A stretch of 64,000 nt of DNA, from positions 235,844 to 299,843 of the forward strand of contig BCKE01000012.1 of NCBI GenBank assembly GCA_001600495.1. The letters are read 5' to 3'. A program made the position numbers and the translations under genes. The notes below the pieces were generated by a model. The model searched no databases. It worked only from the letters and a program-made list of their open reading frames with translations, and had not been told where the DNA came from. Each line of letters opens with the position of its first letter. The first letter of the stretch is position 1. Of this stretch, positions 54,729 through 64,000 are shown one piece after another. The DNA comes from Pilasporangium apinafurcum (lineage: Eukaryota; Oomycota; Peronosporomycetes; Pythiales; Pythiaceae).

Positions 54729-56097
54729 CTATTCGAACTCGAGAGCTTGGAATTGATTCACTTGCTGTGCGATCTCGTTATCAATGCTCAGTTCTATCTG
54801 GCATGCTTTATCGTGGACTTCGTAATTAGTTTCTACTATTGTAATACTATCGACAGAAGAGCCGTTTTCATCCTGTTGGCCATGACGTTTGCGTGCTTTC
54901 CGTCCAGCTTGGCGTTGTTTTCTCTATACACAAACCCATCATCATCAATCCTTCATTTAAAATCAAACAAGCATGAAAATAATAGACCAGCACGTTTTAC
55001 CTGTGGTAATGTCGTCGTCAACGCCTCTCGCCAATTGTCACAAGCCTGGAACTTGATCAGCACGTCAATGACCGTATTCACGTTTAGAATGTGATCTAAT
55101 CGCTCGGTGATGTATTCTTGAATTGGTAAACGAGCTGTCTGGATCCCTGCTACTGTCGCTGCCTCTAACGTCGCACCCTACACAAATAGAAACGTCAGAC
55201 ACTTTGAACATTTGTTAATATGAATAATTTCCATGACAAACCTTTTTCCTGGACTTGTCAACGATGCCACCAATCACATAAGCCTTGGAAATATCGAGTG
55301 ACGTGAGTACATTGGGCGAGTCTGGTGATAAATACACGAGCTCCTGCATACAAAAGCAAACTCGAGTTATTTAGCAGTGGTTAAGAGACTGAAACAAATC
55401 CCGATTGTGTTTGACTTACGGAAGGATTGATGAGATCGGTGAGTGGACGGTCGTGACACCACCGCACAGCCCATTTCTTGGCTTGGAATCGCTCGAGGTC
55501 TTGTTGTAATTGAGTACTTGGATTACACAGCAGTAACTGGAATGGCGTGACCATTTGCTTGATGGAGCCATAACTCAGTTTCAACTGCTTCGACAAACTT
55601 CGAATTTCCTACGTATTGGTGCATAGAAAGTATACTAGGCATGATTCCGAAGAGCAAGCATAGGTTATAGTCACCGAACTTGTCCAACTGGGTTATTTAC
55701 TGACCTTGTCGTTCATGATGGTATCGAATTGCAAGTCAATGATGATCCGCTGGTGCGTGAATGTTTCTCCCTCCAATGATGCTTCAAGCGCGCGCTGCAT
55801 CTTCTCGACATTCGCCACTTTCTGTGCGGCTTCATCCAGCAAAAACTGTTTCCGTTCGTCTAATGTGTACAATTGATTTAAATAGCCATTCATCAATTTG
55901 TATGGTGATTTGCAATTGACATCAAGCCATTAACATCGCAAATTTCAAGTACCAAGCGTCATGGAATGCAGCAGTACGAACCGCTCCTTCTTCTTGCGTT
56001 CACGTGCCGGTCGCTTCGTCTTTTCCTTTTGTATCATTACTGCTTCATCGGCACCAATGTCGTGCAGAATTGCTGTCGCTGGTTCTTCGTCCGCCAT
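54729..56097 (-). CDS. TRMT10: tRNA (guanine/adenine-9-N1) methyltransferase
   Basis: TRMT10/Trm10 is a SPOUT methyltransferase that makes m1G or m1A at position 9 of tRNAs. Six exons (55953-56097, 55705-55859, 55420-55608, 55242-55343, 55001-55177, 54729-54923) keep phase and give 320 residues. A Lys/Glu-rich coil precedes the catalytic fold. Family marks are [25 protein letters not shown] with the SAM-binding knot, [10 protein letters not shown], and LTTTLPQRK with a basic tail. The knot Asp in GGIVDKS is present. The first intron (donor 55952) is the least certain junction. Confidence 0.92.
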
Positions 56098-56446
56098 CAC
56101 TGCTATTGTCCTATTTCCTCTATCTCGTTATGAAGTAATTCGTACTTAATGTTAGTGACACATGGTTCATGATCATTGAACAAAAAGGGATGGATGCAAG
56201 ATGTAAATGTGTATATTGATGTCTATCCAAACAAATATATCAAATAAGGGTGTGCGTTTATTAACAAATCTTCTCCAGCTTCTTCTTTAGACTTGGTGTT
56301 TTTTTCTCTCCCATGCAGACACACACAATACACATGTAGTCGACAAAAAAACCACCAGCCTTCTTCTCCTTCTTCCTCTGTACATACTTTACCTTCTTCA
56401 TGGAAGAGGTAGTAAATCATGCTTCTTCCTCATTGTCGTCGTTCAC
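56098..56446. other. Intergenic region between TRMT10 and the FYVE gene
   Basis: The upstream region of TRMT10 meets the 3' end of the ankyrin-FYVE gene. T-rich tracts near 56280-56400 (minus-strand A-rich) fit 3'-end signals. No gene is seen. Confidence 0.5.
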
Positions 56447-58285
56447 TCAATCAAATTTCTGCAGGAACGGTGATGGGAAAGAGTACGGCACATCTTCGGC
56501 ATCAGACGCGCGATCACCCGAGGTCGTCGACGTGTTGTCCATGCCGCTGTTCTTTGGTTGGCGGATCTCGATCTCGGCCACGCGCGTCATGGTTTCGGTA
56601 AGCAGCAGCATCGCTTCGTTGTATTGTCGCTCCTGATCGGCCACGCGCGTCATGAGAATCTTGTTGTGTTCCTCAAGCGTCGCGATCCGGTGGTTCAGCG
56701 CTGCTAATTCTGCGGCTGCCGCTACACCGCGGTCGCTGTCGGTCAAACTGACGGTCGTGTCGCTACCCACACGGTCCATTACACCACTATTGCGTGCACT
56801 GCTGCCACTACCACCACCAAAACCCGTCGAATTATGATGACGAGGACGCGTCGGCCCACTCGCAGTTGAATATCGCACGGCTAATTGGGGTCCGGAGACC
56901 ATTGATCGCCTACCCAATGTGCTGTGTGTGGATTCCGATCGCACGGTGCGCGTGCGGCCAATCGTGCCGATTGTCGTTGTATTGGAAGACGTGAAGCTGT
57001 TTAAGCTGCGTAAGCTGTTGGTTCCAGCTCCGCCGGTGTCCACGTTAAACTGTGAGCTCGTGGAGCTCGAGGTACCGAGATGCGTTCGATTGGAGAACAT
57101 TGGTGCCGTCGCAGGTGCTGTCCCTGGCATCGTAATTGGCATGGGACCATTCCGATAAATGCGGTAGCAATCGCCACAGACCGAGCGTTTCTTGATGTAA
57201 TTCGGGAGTTGAATTTTTCCTGCAACATGTTTCTTGCAGAGAAATACTGAACAGCCCTTGCACTGATATTTGCTGCGGAACATGGAGAATTTCTTGTAAC
57301 AGACACCACAGACTCCTGAGTTGTGGTCGTTGTCGCAGATTGAAGGCGCAAATTGGTTGTCGTCGAACCGCTGCGTTACCGATGACAGCGGCGGTCCAGG
57401 AAGTGTGGATGAAGACGATTTTGGCTGGGTTGATTCTGTTGGCGTGGGCAGTTCCGCATCTTCTGTGATCATAAATTTTGGCGCACCATTGTGATCAACA
57501 AAGCTCGGTCCACCATTGTGATCCACAACGCTCAATGGACCAAAGCTTCCTCCACCAGCTCCAAAGCTTGAACCAACCAGTGAATCATTCTGTGCGTAGC
57601 TGACATTAGATAACGCATGGCCACGGCTCAATGGATCACTGCTAGCGTTTGAAACAGTTTGTTGTGCACGTGTGGGCGGTGCCAGTAGCATACTTTCGCG
57701 CAACCGTTGGCTTTGCAGGGCAATTTCGCGCTTCGTGACCTCCAATGCCAACGTGTCCGTATCAGCATCGAGTGCTAAGTACTCTTGCTCTGCCTTCCGA
57801 AGCACCTCCATCGACTCCTTGGGCAAATTGACTTCCTGTGCAAGCATCAGCGCGGTTTTCCCGGATGGCGTTTCCTCCAACAATGAGCTGGGGCGAGCGT
57901 TGCATAGTAAGCGCAGCGTTTCGATATTTGCCTGGGCACGCACAGCGATATGAATCGGCAGTAACTGTGCATTGTTCTTGGTTAGTACTGCCTCTGGAGA
58001 GGCCTGCAGCAGCGCCTTGACCACTGTTGATGGCACATCGTCCTCTGTGCACGCCCAGTGCAGCGGCAACATGCCATGATGGTCCTTGTGACGTGCCAGG
58101 TGCGGCTCCTTGTCCAGTCGCCCGATGAGCGTCGCCCATTTCCCCATCTCCGCTAAGCGAATGCCTTCCTTGTAGTGCGGTCGTGAACTACGGTCGACTG
58201 AGAGCGACCGCCGCGCACCACGGTCGTCTTGCGCAATTCTCCCCTCGGGTGGCGATGCCGATGTTCCTTCCACCGGCATCGTCAT
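56447..58285 (-). CDS. Ankyrin-repeat protein with FYVE-type zinc finger
   Basis: The single exon encodes 612 residues. Residues 60-155 hold three ankyrin repeats (GMLPLHWACTED, QLLPIHIAVRAQ, GKTALMLAQEV). Residues 317-375 form a FYVE-type finger with four CxxC pairs (CGVC, CKGC, LCKKH, CGDC). The basic R(R/K)HHCR phosphoinositide motif of canonical FYVE domains is replaced by RSKYQCKG, so PI3P binding is uncertain. Residues 530-580 are a coiled coil. A short internal repeat (VVDHNGGPSFVDHNGAPKF) lies at 253-271. FYVE proteins of this style are numerous in oomycetes. An endosomal adaptor role is an inference. Confidence 0.85.
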   Translation of the reverse strand: MTMPVEGTSASPPEGRIAQDDRGARRSLSVDRSSRPHYKEGIRLAEMGKWATLIGRLDKEPHLARHKDHHGMLPLHWACTEDDVPSTVVKALLQASPEAVLTKNNAQLLPIHIAVRAQANIETLRLLCNARPSSLLEETPSGKTALMLAQEVNLPKESMEVLRKAEQEYLALDADTDTLALEVTKREIALQSQRLRESMLLAPPTRAQQTVSNASSDPLSRGHALSNVSYAQNDSLVGSSFGAGGGSFGPLSVVDHNGGPSFVDHNGAPKFMITEDAELPTPTESTQPKSSSSTLPGPPLSSVTQRFDDNQFAPSICDNDHNSGVCGVCYKKFSMFRSKYQCKGCSVFLCKKHVAGKIQLPNYIKKRSVCGDCYRIYRNGPMPITMPGTAPATAPMFSNRTHLGTSSSTSSQFNVDTGGAGTNSLRSLNSFTSSNTTTIGTIGRTRTVRSESTHSTLGRRSMVSGPQLAVRYSTASGPTRPRHHNSTGFGGGSGSSARNSGVMDRVGSDTTVSLTDSDRGVAAAAELAALNHRIATLEEHNKILMTRVADQERQYNEAMLLLTETMTRVAEIEIRQPKNSGMDNTSTTSGDRASDAEDVPYSFPSPFLQKFD

Positions 58286-60346
58286 GTTGTCTTTTAAATA
58301 TTTTCCTGACGTTGGTTGTTATCTGAATCTAATTAGTGGAGATGTCTATAGATCGCCAGCTGGTGTTGCCCCGGTCACCGTCGAATGTACTCACTCGTCT
58401 TGCGAAACAAAACGCCGCGAACGAGTTAGCGGAGGTGGTTATCGATAGCGAATGGGACTGCGTGTGTGCGCAGGGCCCTGCCGCTCCTTTCTCGCACGTG
58501 TGCGTCTGTGTGTGTCGTTGCTTGTTTACAGCTCTGGTCTTTGTGCAGCCAATTACTTAGCCAGTCCATGTAAATCTATTATGAAAGGTTATTTGTTATT
58601 AAATATTTATTATAATTTAATATTTACATATATTTTAAGAAATAATGATCATTTTATAGGGGTTATTTTATTAATAAAGGTACTTGACGGCTCTTCTTTG
58701 GAGTTTACAATATGGCGCAAGAGTGGGACGCAGTCTCGACATCCTCAGCAGACACAAGGGCGCTGGACATGGATACTAGCGGCTTTTACTTGGTTTCAGT
58801 ATCGCCAGATGTACCCCGACCCCGTCCCTTCAGAACGGTCTCTCTCATTGGATTTGGGCGGACCCATCCCTTGCTACTGAGTGGCGACCGATTTTTCCAA
58901 CTAAAGCCTCCCTCTTTACACAACTTCCTCCTTGTCGTTTGTTGATACACCCACTCACTGGACGTGATAGATAGATGGAATTGCTACATCATTCACTTCT
59001 TCTTGTCTGGCAGAACATATACACTCCAAACACGAATGGCTACTTCACCAACTGGCATTGATTAGGTTGGACAGTCTATTGGAATCTGGTCCCGGTGTGA
59101 TGAAAATGGACACAGACGTGGAGACCATTTAGCTTCTAGACGATTGCTACTGCTGCAATTTGGAAACACGAGAGCAACGTGACGACAGATCCTAGGTCGG
59201 AGCCAGTCTGACGCCACTTAGGATGGGCTACTTTAACTTCGCTTCCACCGCCAATATCTCCCTAAACCAATAATTTTGACTAAATCAGTATAGTGTTTTC
59301 TATGACTAAAATACCAATTTTAAGATACTTACAGTTTACACATATAATATACATTTTTTATTTATATATGATATTCGATTGCTAACTAAAAACTTATTTA
59401 GGGGGAAGTAATTTAGAGAAGTCCACCTTATAACGTAGCTGGTTCGACTTTTTTCGGAACATGACATCGAAGAGTCCTTGCTTCTCTATTTTGTCAGAGT
59501 GAACGGTCGCAATCACCCATTGGTATCGTTCAGTCTCTGTCTGCACCCATGTACGTTCTGCTTTTTCACCAACGCTGTAGCTGTGGTGATAAGTAAGTTG
59601 GAGTTCATTCAGTCTTAAACCAAGGCGACGTAATGAGGCATTCATTCTCAAGCGATAACCATGGGAAATCTCGCGTCGATTCCAAAGTACTCCTATAGAA
59701 AATTTTCGAGATAAGTAGATTGTCATGAGTTATACCGTTTGTATAACTTGAGTCTGTGGAGCATGGAATCACTGGCAAGGCAACAATCTATCGTTAGACA
59801 AAATCAACAAATCCAATGTTTAGGATGCATTGATCGTATGTTCTGGATCGGCTCGATGCTCCAAACGCAGGTGTATTGCTTGAAGAAGTGCATCCAGCGG
59901 TTGATGGAGTCAATGTAGTACTACTTAGAATAGAATCCGCTGCTATGGATATCAAATTCACGTGCGCGTGCATATGAATGAAAGCCAAAAGCCAAACTTC
60001 GTTTGGGTATTAACGTGTTGTATTGGCCTGTGCATATAAGTGATATGGCCATATGGATCAAGCGCAGCACATGATTCATCTCGATTGTCATCGCAGTGCA
60101 GAAGGCGCGTATCTGCGACCAAATTGAAGAAGAAAGCAACTCATAGTGAAAATGTAACGAGTACATACAACTGTATTGCAAAAAGAGGAAGATAAAAATA
60201 ATCAAATGGAGTAAGACTAGAATATAAGACACAGGAAGAAACAAGAAGAGCACCCTTGAGGGATACATGTCTAGAAATTAATGCTAGTAGCTTAACCGAT
60301 CATAATCCAATTTTCCAGCTCCCCCACAAATCGACACAAATGACCT
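58286..60346. other. Gene-poor region, left part
   Basis: Several short open frames occur: 58342-58560 (+), 58712-58945 (+, MAQEWDAVSTSSADTR) and 59394-59726 (-, RYQWVIATVHSD, YKVDFSKLLPPK). The last looks most like real protein, but I recognise no family and no linked exons. An AT-rich block lies at 58580-58680 and another at 59280-59400. Some of these may be ends of the decayed ATPase gene to the right. Confidence 0.35.
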
Positions 60347-61116
60347 TTAGACTAACCAGCCTAAACGGATCGACCAACCAACTATTACATTCAAAGACCC
60401 CGACATGACCTTGTCCATCTCGTAACTGTTAAAAGTTTCGTGTGCGATCAACACAACAACACACGGACCCGACTGTGCACCGGGCATGAGCAGTTCGTGA
60501 ACCAAAATCGATAGCTTATAATCCTCTTGAGCGTCGTCAATTAACACAAACTGTTCGTCTCAAAACTCGGAAAAATCGCGCTAGCCTATCTGAAAGACAT
60601 CACGAAGCCAACAGTCAAACATCAAGTTCTGCTCGTATATCTTGAGACCTGCTATGTGCAGCACCAGTATATGGGGGTTGTACGCCATGACGCAATTGCA
60701 GATTAGCTCACCCAGTATAGTCTTTCCGAATAGTGGTGAAGCACGGATGAACAGCAAAGACATTTAGGAATCTTTTTTGGAAAGAGCAATTGGAAGAGTA
60801 CCTCGATTGCGCTTTGCCGTTGCATTCGAGACATACTTAGAACTCCTTTAATGGTGCTTGTTTTTCGAAACAACTCGATAGAGTTACTACACAACCAACT
60901 ACTCGACGAAGCGACTTTCTGATACTTCATTAGGGCTGCTATAACATGGAGATCGCTCGGTGAGGAAGCATTTCGTCTGACGTTTAAACTTTCTTTAAGT
61001 GATCGTCGACTTTCGTCGACGGTAACAGTTTTATTTACGTTGCCTTGGCGAGCTGAGGGATTGATTGATATGTGTTCGTCAGGAGTTTGGAGCGTAGCAA
61101 CATCTGAACCAGCAGC
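60347..61116 (-). pseudogene. Decayed AAA+ ATPase, possibly ORC4-like
   Basis: Three minus-strand frames line up as one broken gene: 60703-61116, 60581-60763 and 60347-60547. The first ends with a helix (MQRQSAIEVLFQLL). The second, in another frame, reads SLLFIRASPLFGKTILGELI, with an AxxxxGKT Walker A, then ILVLHIAGL. The third reads VLIDDAQEDYKLSILVHELL and VVVLIAHETFNSYE, like a Walker B and sensor 1. This order fits an ORC/Cdc6-type AAA+ protein, and the short spacing and IAGL strand recall ORC4. A frame change between the first two pieces and stops between the others argue for a pseudogene, unless introns I missed rescue it. Confidence 0.5.
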
Positions 61117-62041
61117 TTACAACTCATCACGGAATATCTTTAACTAGCTTAGTTGGTCGCTTATATCGACGGTTCGACGCTGTTGTGCTGTCATATTGTT
61201 TAAAAGAAAATTCGCAAACTCAACGTCAAATAAGTCACAAGCAGAGGAGTACATTGAAAGTGATACCAATCTCTCCCCTTGATTTGAATGCACTCAGTCC
61301 AGGTCACATTATCTCAAAGATGGCTTTCAGCAGTCTGTCTAGCTTCCAGCTATCTTGGCTTCTATTTTTTTCCTTTCTTGGCTGGCATATAACGCCAACC
61401 AGCATTTGCACTCGTTTGAGAAAGAGAAAACCCACCAATACGAATGGTGAGCAATTCTCTGGCGGTTGTTTCTATTTGCAAATGCTACAATGCTAGACCA
61501 TCTTCTCCCTAAATATTATCTTCTACTGTCTAGCTACAGCTCATTTACCAGCAAATGTGTCAGAGGTCGCGTTCAGGTATGGATAGTCGGATAGTGATGG
61601 GCTCATGAATTCTGTGGTTCTTGTCGTCGGGTAATTGACCCTCAACCTTGTACTAATTTGAGATACAACGAATACATATTGATATCAAAACCCATCGATC
61701 GCTGCTTTCGATTAGTATTACTGAGCCTCCATTTGGACTCTCACACATCCATTCCATACGCCAACGCAGCCTTCTGGAGATCAGCTATTTTGTCGAGCTA
61801 AAGCCTAATTTGGGAAAAAAAGATACTGCCAAATCCGTAGCAAATGCCTATATAATTAGCCTTCTGCATCGCACAGAGCCGTTGGGATGGTTCTGAGGTT
61901 CTATCGCTCAACCAAATTTGAGCATGTTCAACGTGGGCAACGATACGTACTTCTTTCTCCTACATCTGACAGCTCATTTCACAGCTTGTTTGCTCTGAAG
62001 AAAAGCCCTCTTCCAGCCTACTCTCTCCACGAAGAAGAAAC
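61117..62041. other. Gene-poor region, right part
   Basis: A 103-codon plus-strand frame (61185-61496) has one hydrophobic stretch but no recognisable motif. The last 80 bases are the probable leader of the first DPF/NPF gene. Nothing else is seen. Confidence 0.45.
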
Positions 62042-63103
62042 ATGAGCGATCCGTTTGCGTTCCTGGATCCGATCGGTAAGAGCAAGACTGCCGCAGAGAA
62101 AGTGCTTTCCGAGTCCCAGCACCACCAGCCGCCAAGTATCCCACTCGCACCACTGAATCCAGCGGCAAACAGCACCAACATGTTTGCTCCACCAGCGCCG
62201 CAGAATCCCATGGGGATGATGGGGATGAATGGCATGAATGGTATGAATAATGGTGGCAATATGGCCAATCCGTTCGGCGGAACGTACAACCATCCACCTA
62301 GTGGAATGAATATGAATATGGGTATCGGCATGGGAATGGGTATGGGCGGAATGCCACCAGCAAACCATGGCTTTCAACAGCAGCAGCCAATCATGTACGA
62401 TAACATCAAGAACTTATTGCAGCAGAAGCCCAAGCCTAAGGACCCCATTGCTGATGGTGGATTGAATGATACCTCGTCGATGGATTTCCTTGAGAATCTC
62501 GGCAGTGCCTCACACACACAGAACGTTGGTAAAACGACAAGTGGACAATTCACTGGTGCTACACCTTCAGAATCTGTGTCCACATCTAGTACTTTTGGAA
62601 CCGCAGATGTGTTTAGTGGTGGTATTACCAACAATAGTCCCATGACGACAATGGATTTTGGATGCCTTGATTCGTCGCAACCAGCCTTAGCTCAACCTAC
62701 CACATCCAGTACAAGCCATGAGGGAGGGAACAAATCGAGTGCCTTGGCGGCACGTATCGCCAATGGACGCAGACAGACCCAGGAAATGCAGCGCTCGCAA
62801 CTGGGGTTCAATGCGAATGCGTTCGCACATGCTGGCGGCGCGCCAAAGATCTCGCTGAAGGAGCTAGCAGCAAACAGCAGCAGCGATAGCTCGACTAAAG
62901 CGAAGGCTACTAATGGTGGCAAGGGTGCGCTGGTGGATGATTTTGATTCGACTTTTACCTCTACGACAACTGCCAAGACGGGAAGCTTTGGGAAGACGGG
63001 GAGCTTTGGCAATGATCCATTTGGATCCACTAGCGGCACCAGCAATTCTGCGCGACATGGTAGCGGCAGTAGTTCGGCTTCGTCGGACAATACCTTCTGG
63101 TGA
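62042..63103 (+). CDS. DPF/NPF-rich low-complexity protein, copy 1
   Basis: The single exon encodes 353 residues with almost no folded domain. It starts MSDPFAFLDPIGKSK and contains MANPFGG, NDPFGS and the final DNTFW. DPF and NPF tripeptides bind the AP-2 ear and EH domains, so an endocytic adaptor role is plausible but inferred only from motifs. Residues 55-110 are Met/Gly/Asn-rich (GMMGMNGMNGMNNGG) and 315-330 repeat TGSFGK. One short helix, ALAARIANGRRQTQEMQRSQL, may be a real interaction segment. The next gene starts with the same pattern, so the two are probably tandem duplicates. Confidence 0.75.
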   Translation: MSDPFAFLDPIGKSKTAAEKVLSESQHHQPPSIPLAPLNPAANSTNMFAPPAPQNPMGMMGMNGMNGMNNGGNMANPFGGTYNHPPSGMNMNMGIGMGMGMGGMPPANHGFQQQQPIMYDNIKNLLQQKPKPKDPIADGGLNDTSSMDFLENLGSASHTQNVGKTTSGQFTGATPSESVSTSSTFGTADVFSGGITNNSPMTTMDFGCLDSSQPALAQPTTSSTSHEGGNKSSALAARIANGRRQTQEMQRSQLGFNANAFAHAGGAPKISLKELAANSSSDSSTKAKATNGGKGALVDDFDSTFTSTTTAKTGSFGKTGSFGNDPFGSTSGTSNSARHGSGSSSASSDNTFW

Positions 63104-63506
63104 GCATAGACAGAGTATTTTCAAGCAAGTGGCGTTTTTAGCCTTGCATAATTGCATATTTAACGTCAATATGAAAAGATTGATGGCATAACTCGATTTT
63201 ATATTAGAAGGGTGGCTGCGCTGTTCCATCGTTTTAGCTGGCGATAGAGAACTAGAAGTTTCGGCCGTTATCTTGTTCACATGTGCGAAGTTCCCAGTGA
63301 AATCGGTCGTTCTCGTTTATTCCTATTTATACATCCTCATTAGAAATGCGAAAGAGAAACCGCTTTTTTACCCTGTAAGGTCAGGAAGGCAAAGCAAATC
63401 GCGCAGCAAACACTAGAGTTCGTTTTCCCTGTCTCGAACCAAGAAGACGCTCAACGTTGCTAGTCGCTTTTTTGGAGCCCCAACTCCAGCTTGACCAATA
63501 AACAAA
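63104..63506. other. Intergenic region between the tandem DPF/NPF genes
   Basis: This contains the 3' flank of copy 1 and the leader of copy 2. No gene is seen. Confidence 0.5.
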
Positions 63507-64000
63507 ATGAATGACCCATTTGCGCAATTCGACACTGTGGGCACATCAAAGCCAGCGTCTGCTGCAAATTATGCTACAGCGCCAACGATGACTCCTTTTG
63601 GGCAAGCGCCACCAATGACTCAACCCTCTCCAGCTCCATATCCAGGCTCGAATCCATTTGGTGGACCAGCTCTAATGATGGGGATGGCTCCTCAACACCA
63701 ACAACCACCAATGCAAAGTCCGATGATGATGAATAATGCACCAATGTACCCCGCTCCAACTGTCAGTGGAGCTTCCTTCATGACGCAACCGAGTGGTGTT
63801 GCAGCGTTTTCGGGCCTGGGCCAACCCGTTGCTTCATCGTATCATCATCAGCCTCATCCACAACAGCAACAGTCAATGTACACGCCGTCGCTGGATCCGT
63901 TTGCCACACAGGCATATGCTACCAAGAGCAATAGCTTCGGTAATTCGACGAATGAGTTCTCTGGTGGGGTTACCCGAGCGCCAGAGCCAACGCAATTCCC
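63507..64000 (+). CDS. DPF/NPF-rich low-complexity protein, copy 2 (cut by right edge)
   Basis: The frame is open from ATG 63507 to the window end (164 codons and more outside). It begins MNDPFAQFDTVGTSKPA, close to the start of copy 1, and has SNPFGG and LDPFATQ. The middle is rich in Pro, Met, Gln and Ala. As in copy 1, short DPF/NPF motifs in disordered sequence suggest binding to clathrin adaptors or EH-domain proteins. The two starts share the pattern M-x-DPFA-x-x-D-x-x-G-x-SK. The C-terminal part is not visible. Confidence 0.72.
   Translation, partial: MNDPFAQFDTVGTSKPASAANYATAPTMTPFGQAPPMTQPSPAPYPGSNPFGGPALMMGMAPQHQQPPMQSPMMMNNAPMYPAPTVSGASFMTQPSGVAAFSGLGQPVASSYHHQPHPQQQQSMYTPSLDPFATQAYATKSNSFGNSTNEFSGGVTRAPEPTQF

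Noticed and set aside
58712-58945. 77-codon plus-strand gene starting MAQEWDAVSTSSADTR
   Set aside because: It has an ATG and a neat start but no family resemblance, no partner exon and lies in a decayed region, so I only mention it in the region entry.

Overview
The window looks like a stretch of a compact oomycete (water mould, stramenopile) nuclear genome. The best single clue is a 907-residue chitin synthase that carries an N-terminal MIT domain, an architecture known from oomycetes. Genes are packed on both strands, often 100-300 bases apart. Most introns are 50-110 nt and of the GT-AG type. Nearly all genes are eukaryotic housekeeping genes. A protein with sperm-tail PG-rich (SHIPPO) motifs suggests a flagellated stage (zoospores). 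I found no rRNA, tRNA, CRISPR array or provirus.

Layout. 0-8 kb: an RGG-rich protein cut by the left edge (-), glycyl-tRNA synthetase (-), mitochondrial proline dehydrogenase (+), and a MULE-transposase-derived SWIM/zinc-knuckle protein (-). 8-19 kb: an EDC4-like decapping scaffold (+), a small beta-barrel-like protein (-), MIT-chitin synthase (+), mitochondrial citrate synthase (+). 19.6-28.3 kb: a POLD3-like polymerase subunit (+), RuvB-like 2 (+), a TMEM260-like mannosyltransferase (-), and two copies of the V-ATPase proteolipid c gene arranged as a perfect 628-bp inverted repeat. 28.9-40.8 kb: Mediator subunit 22 (+), a 13-exon SNF5/SMARCB1 protein with an added HTH and HMG box (-), PP4 regulatory subunit 3 (+), an HTH protein (-), TatD nuclease (+), eEF1B beta (+). 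41.7-50 kb: fructose-1,6-bisphosphatase (+), a Fanzor/TnpB zinc-ribbon remnant, BUD13 (-), an equilibrative nucleoside transporter (-), a DCAF11-like WD40 protein (+). 50-58.3 kb: a possible small protein (-), ALKBH8-like tRNA modifier (+), the SHIPPO protein (-), TRMT10 (-), an ankyrin-FYVE protein (-). 58.3-62 kb is gene-poor and holds a decayed AAA+ ATPase. 62-64 kb: two tandem related DPF/NPF-rich proteins (+), the second cut by the right edge.

The genes do not form one pathway. Themes are translation and tRNA biology (GlyRS, eEF1B beta, ALKBH8, TRMT10), RNA processing (EDC4, BUD13), chromatin and transcription (SNF5, MED22, RuvBL2), mitochondrial metabolism (PRODH, citrate synthase) and membrane traffic (V-ATPase, FYVE, DPF/NPF proteins). 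The most notable points are the perfect inverted V-ATPase duplication, the HTH-SNF5-HMG fusion, the Fanzor-like remnant and the domesticated MULE transposase. Multi-exon models were built by hand from splice sites, reading phase and family resemblance. All lengths are for those models.
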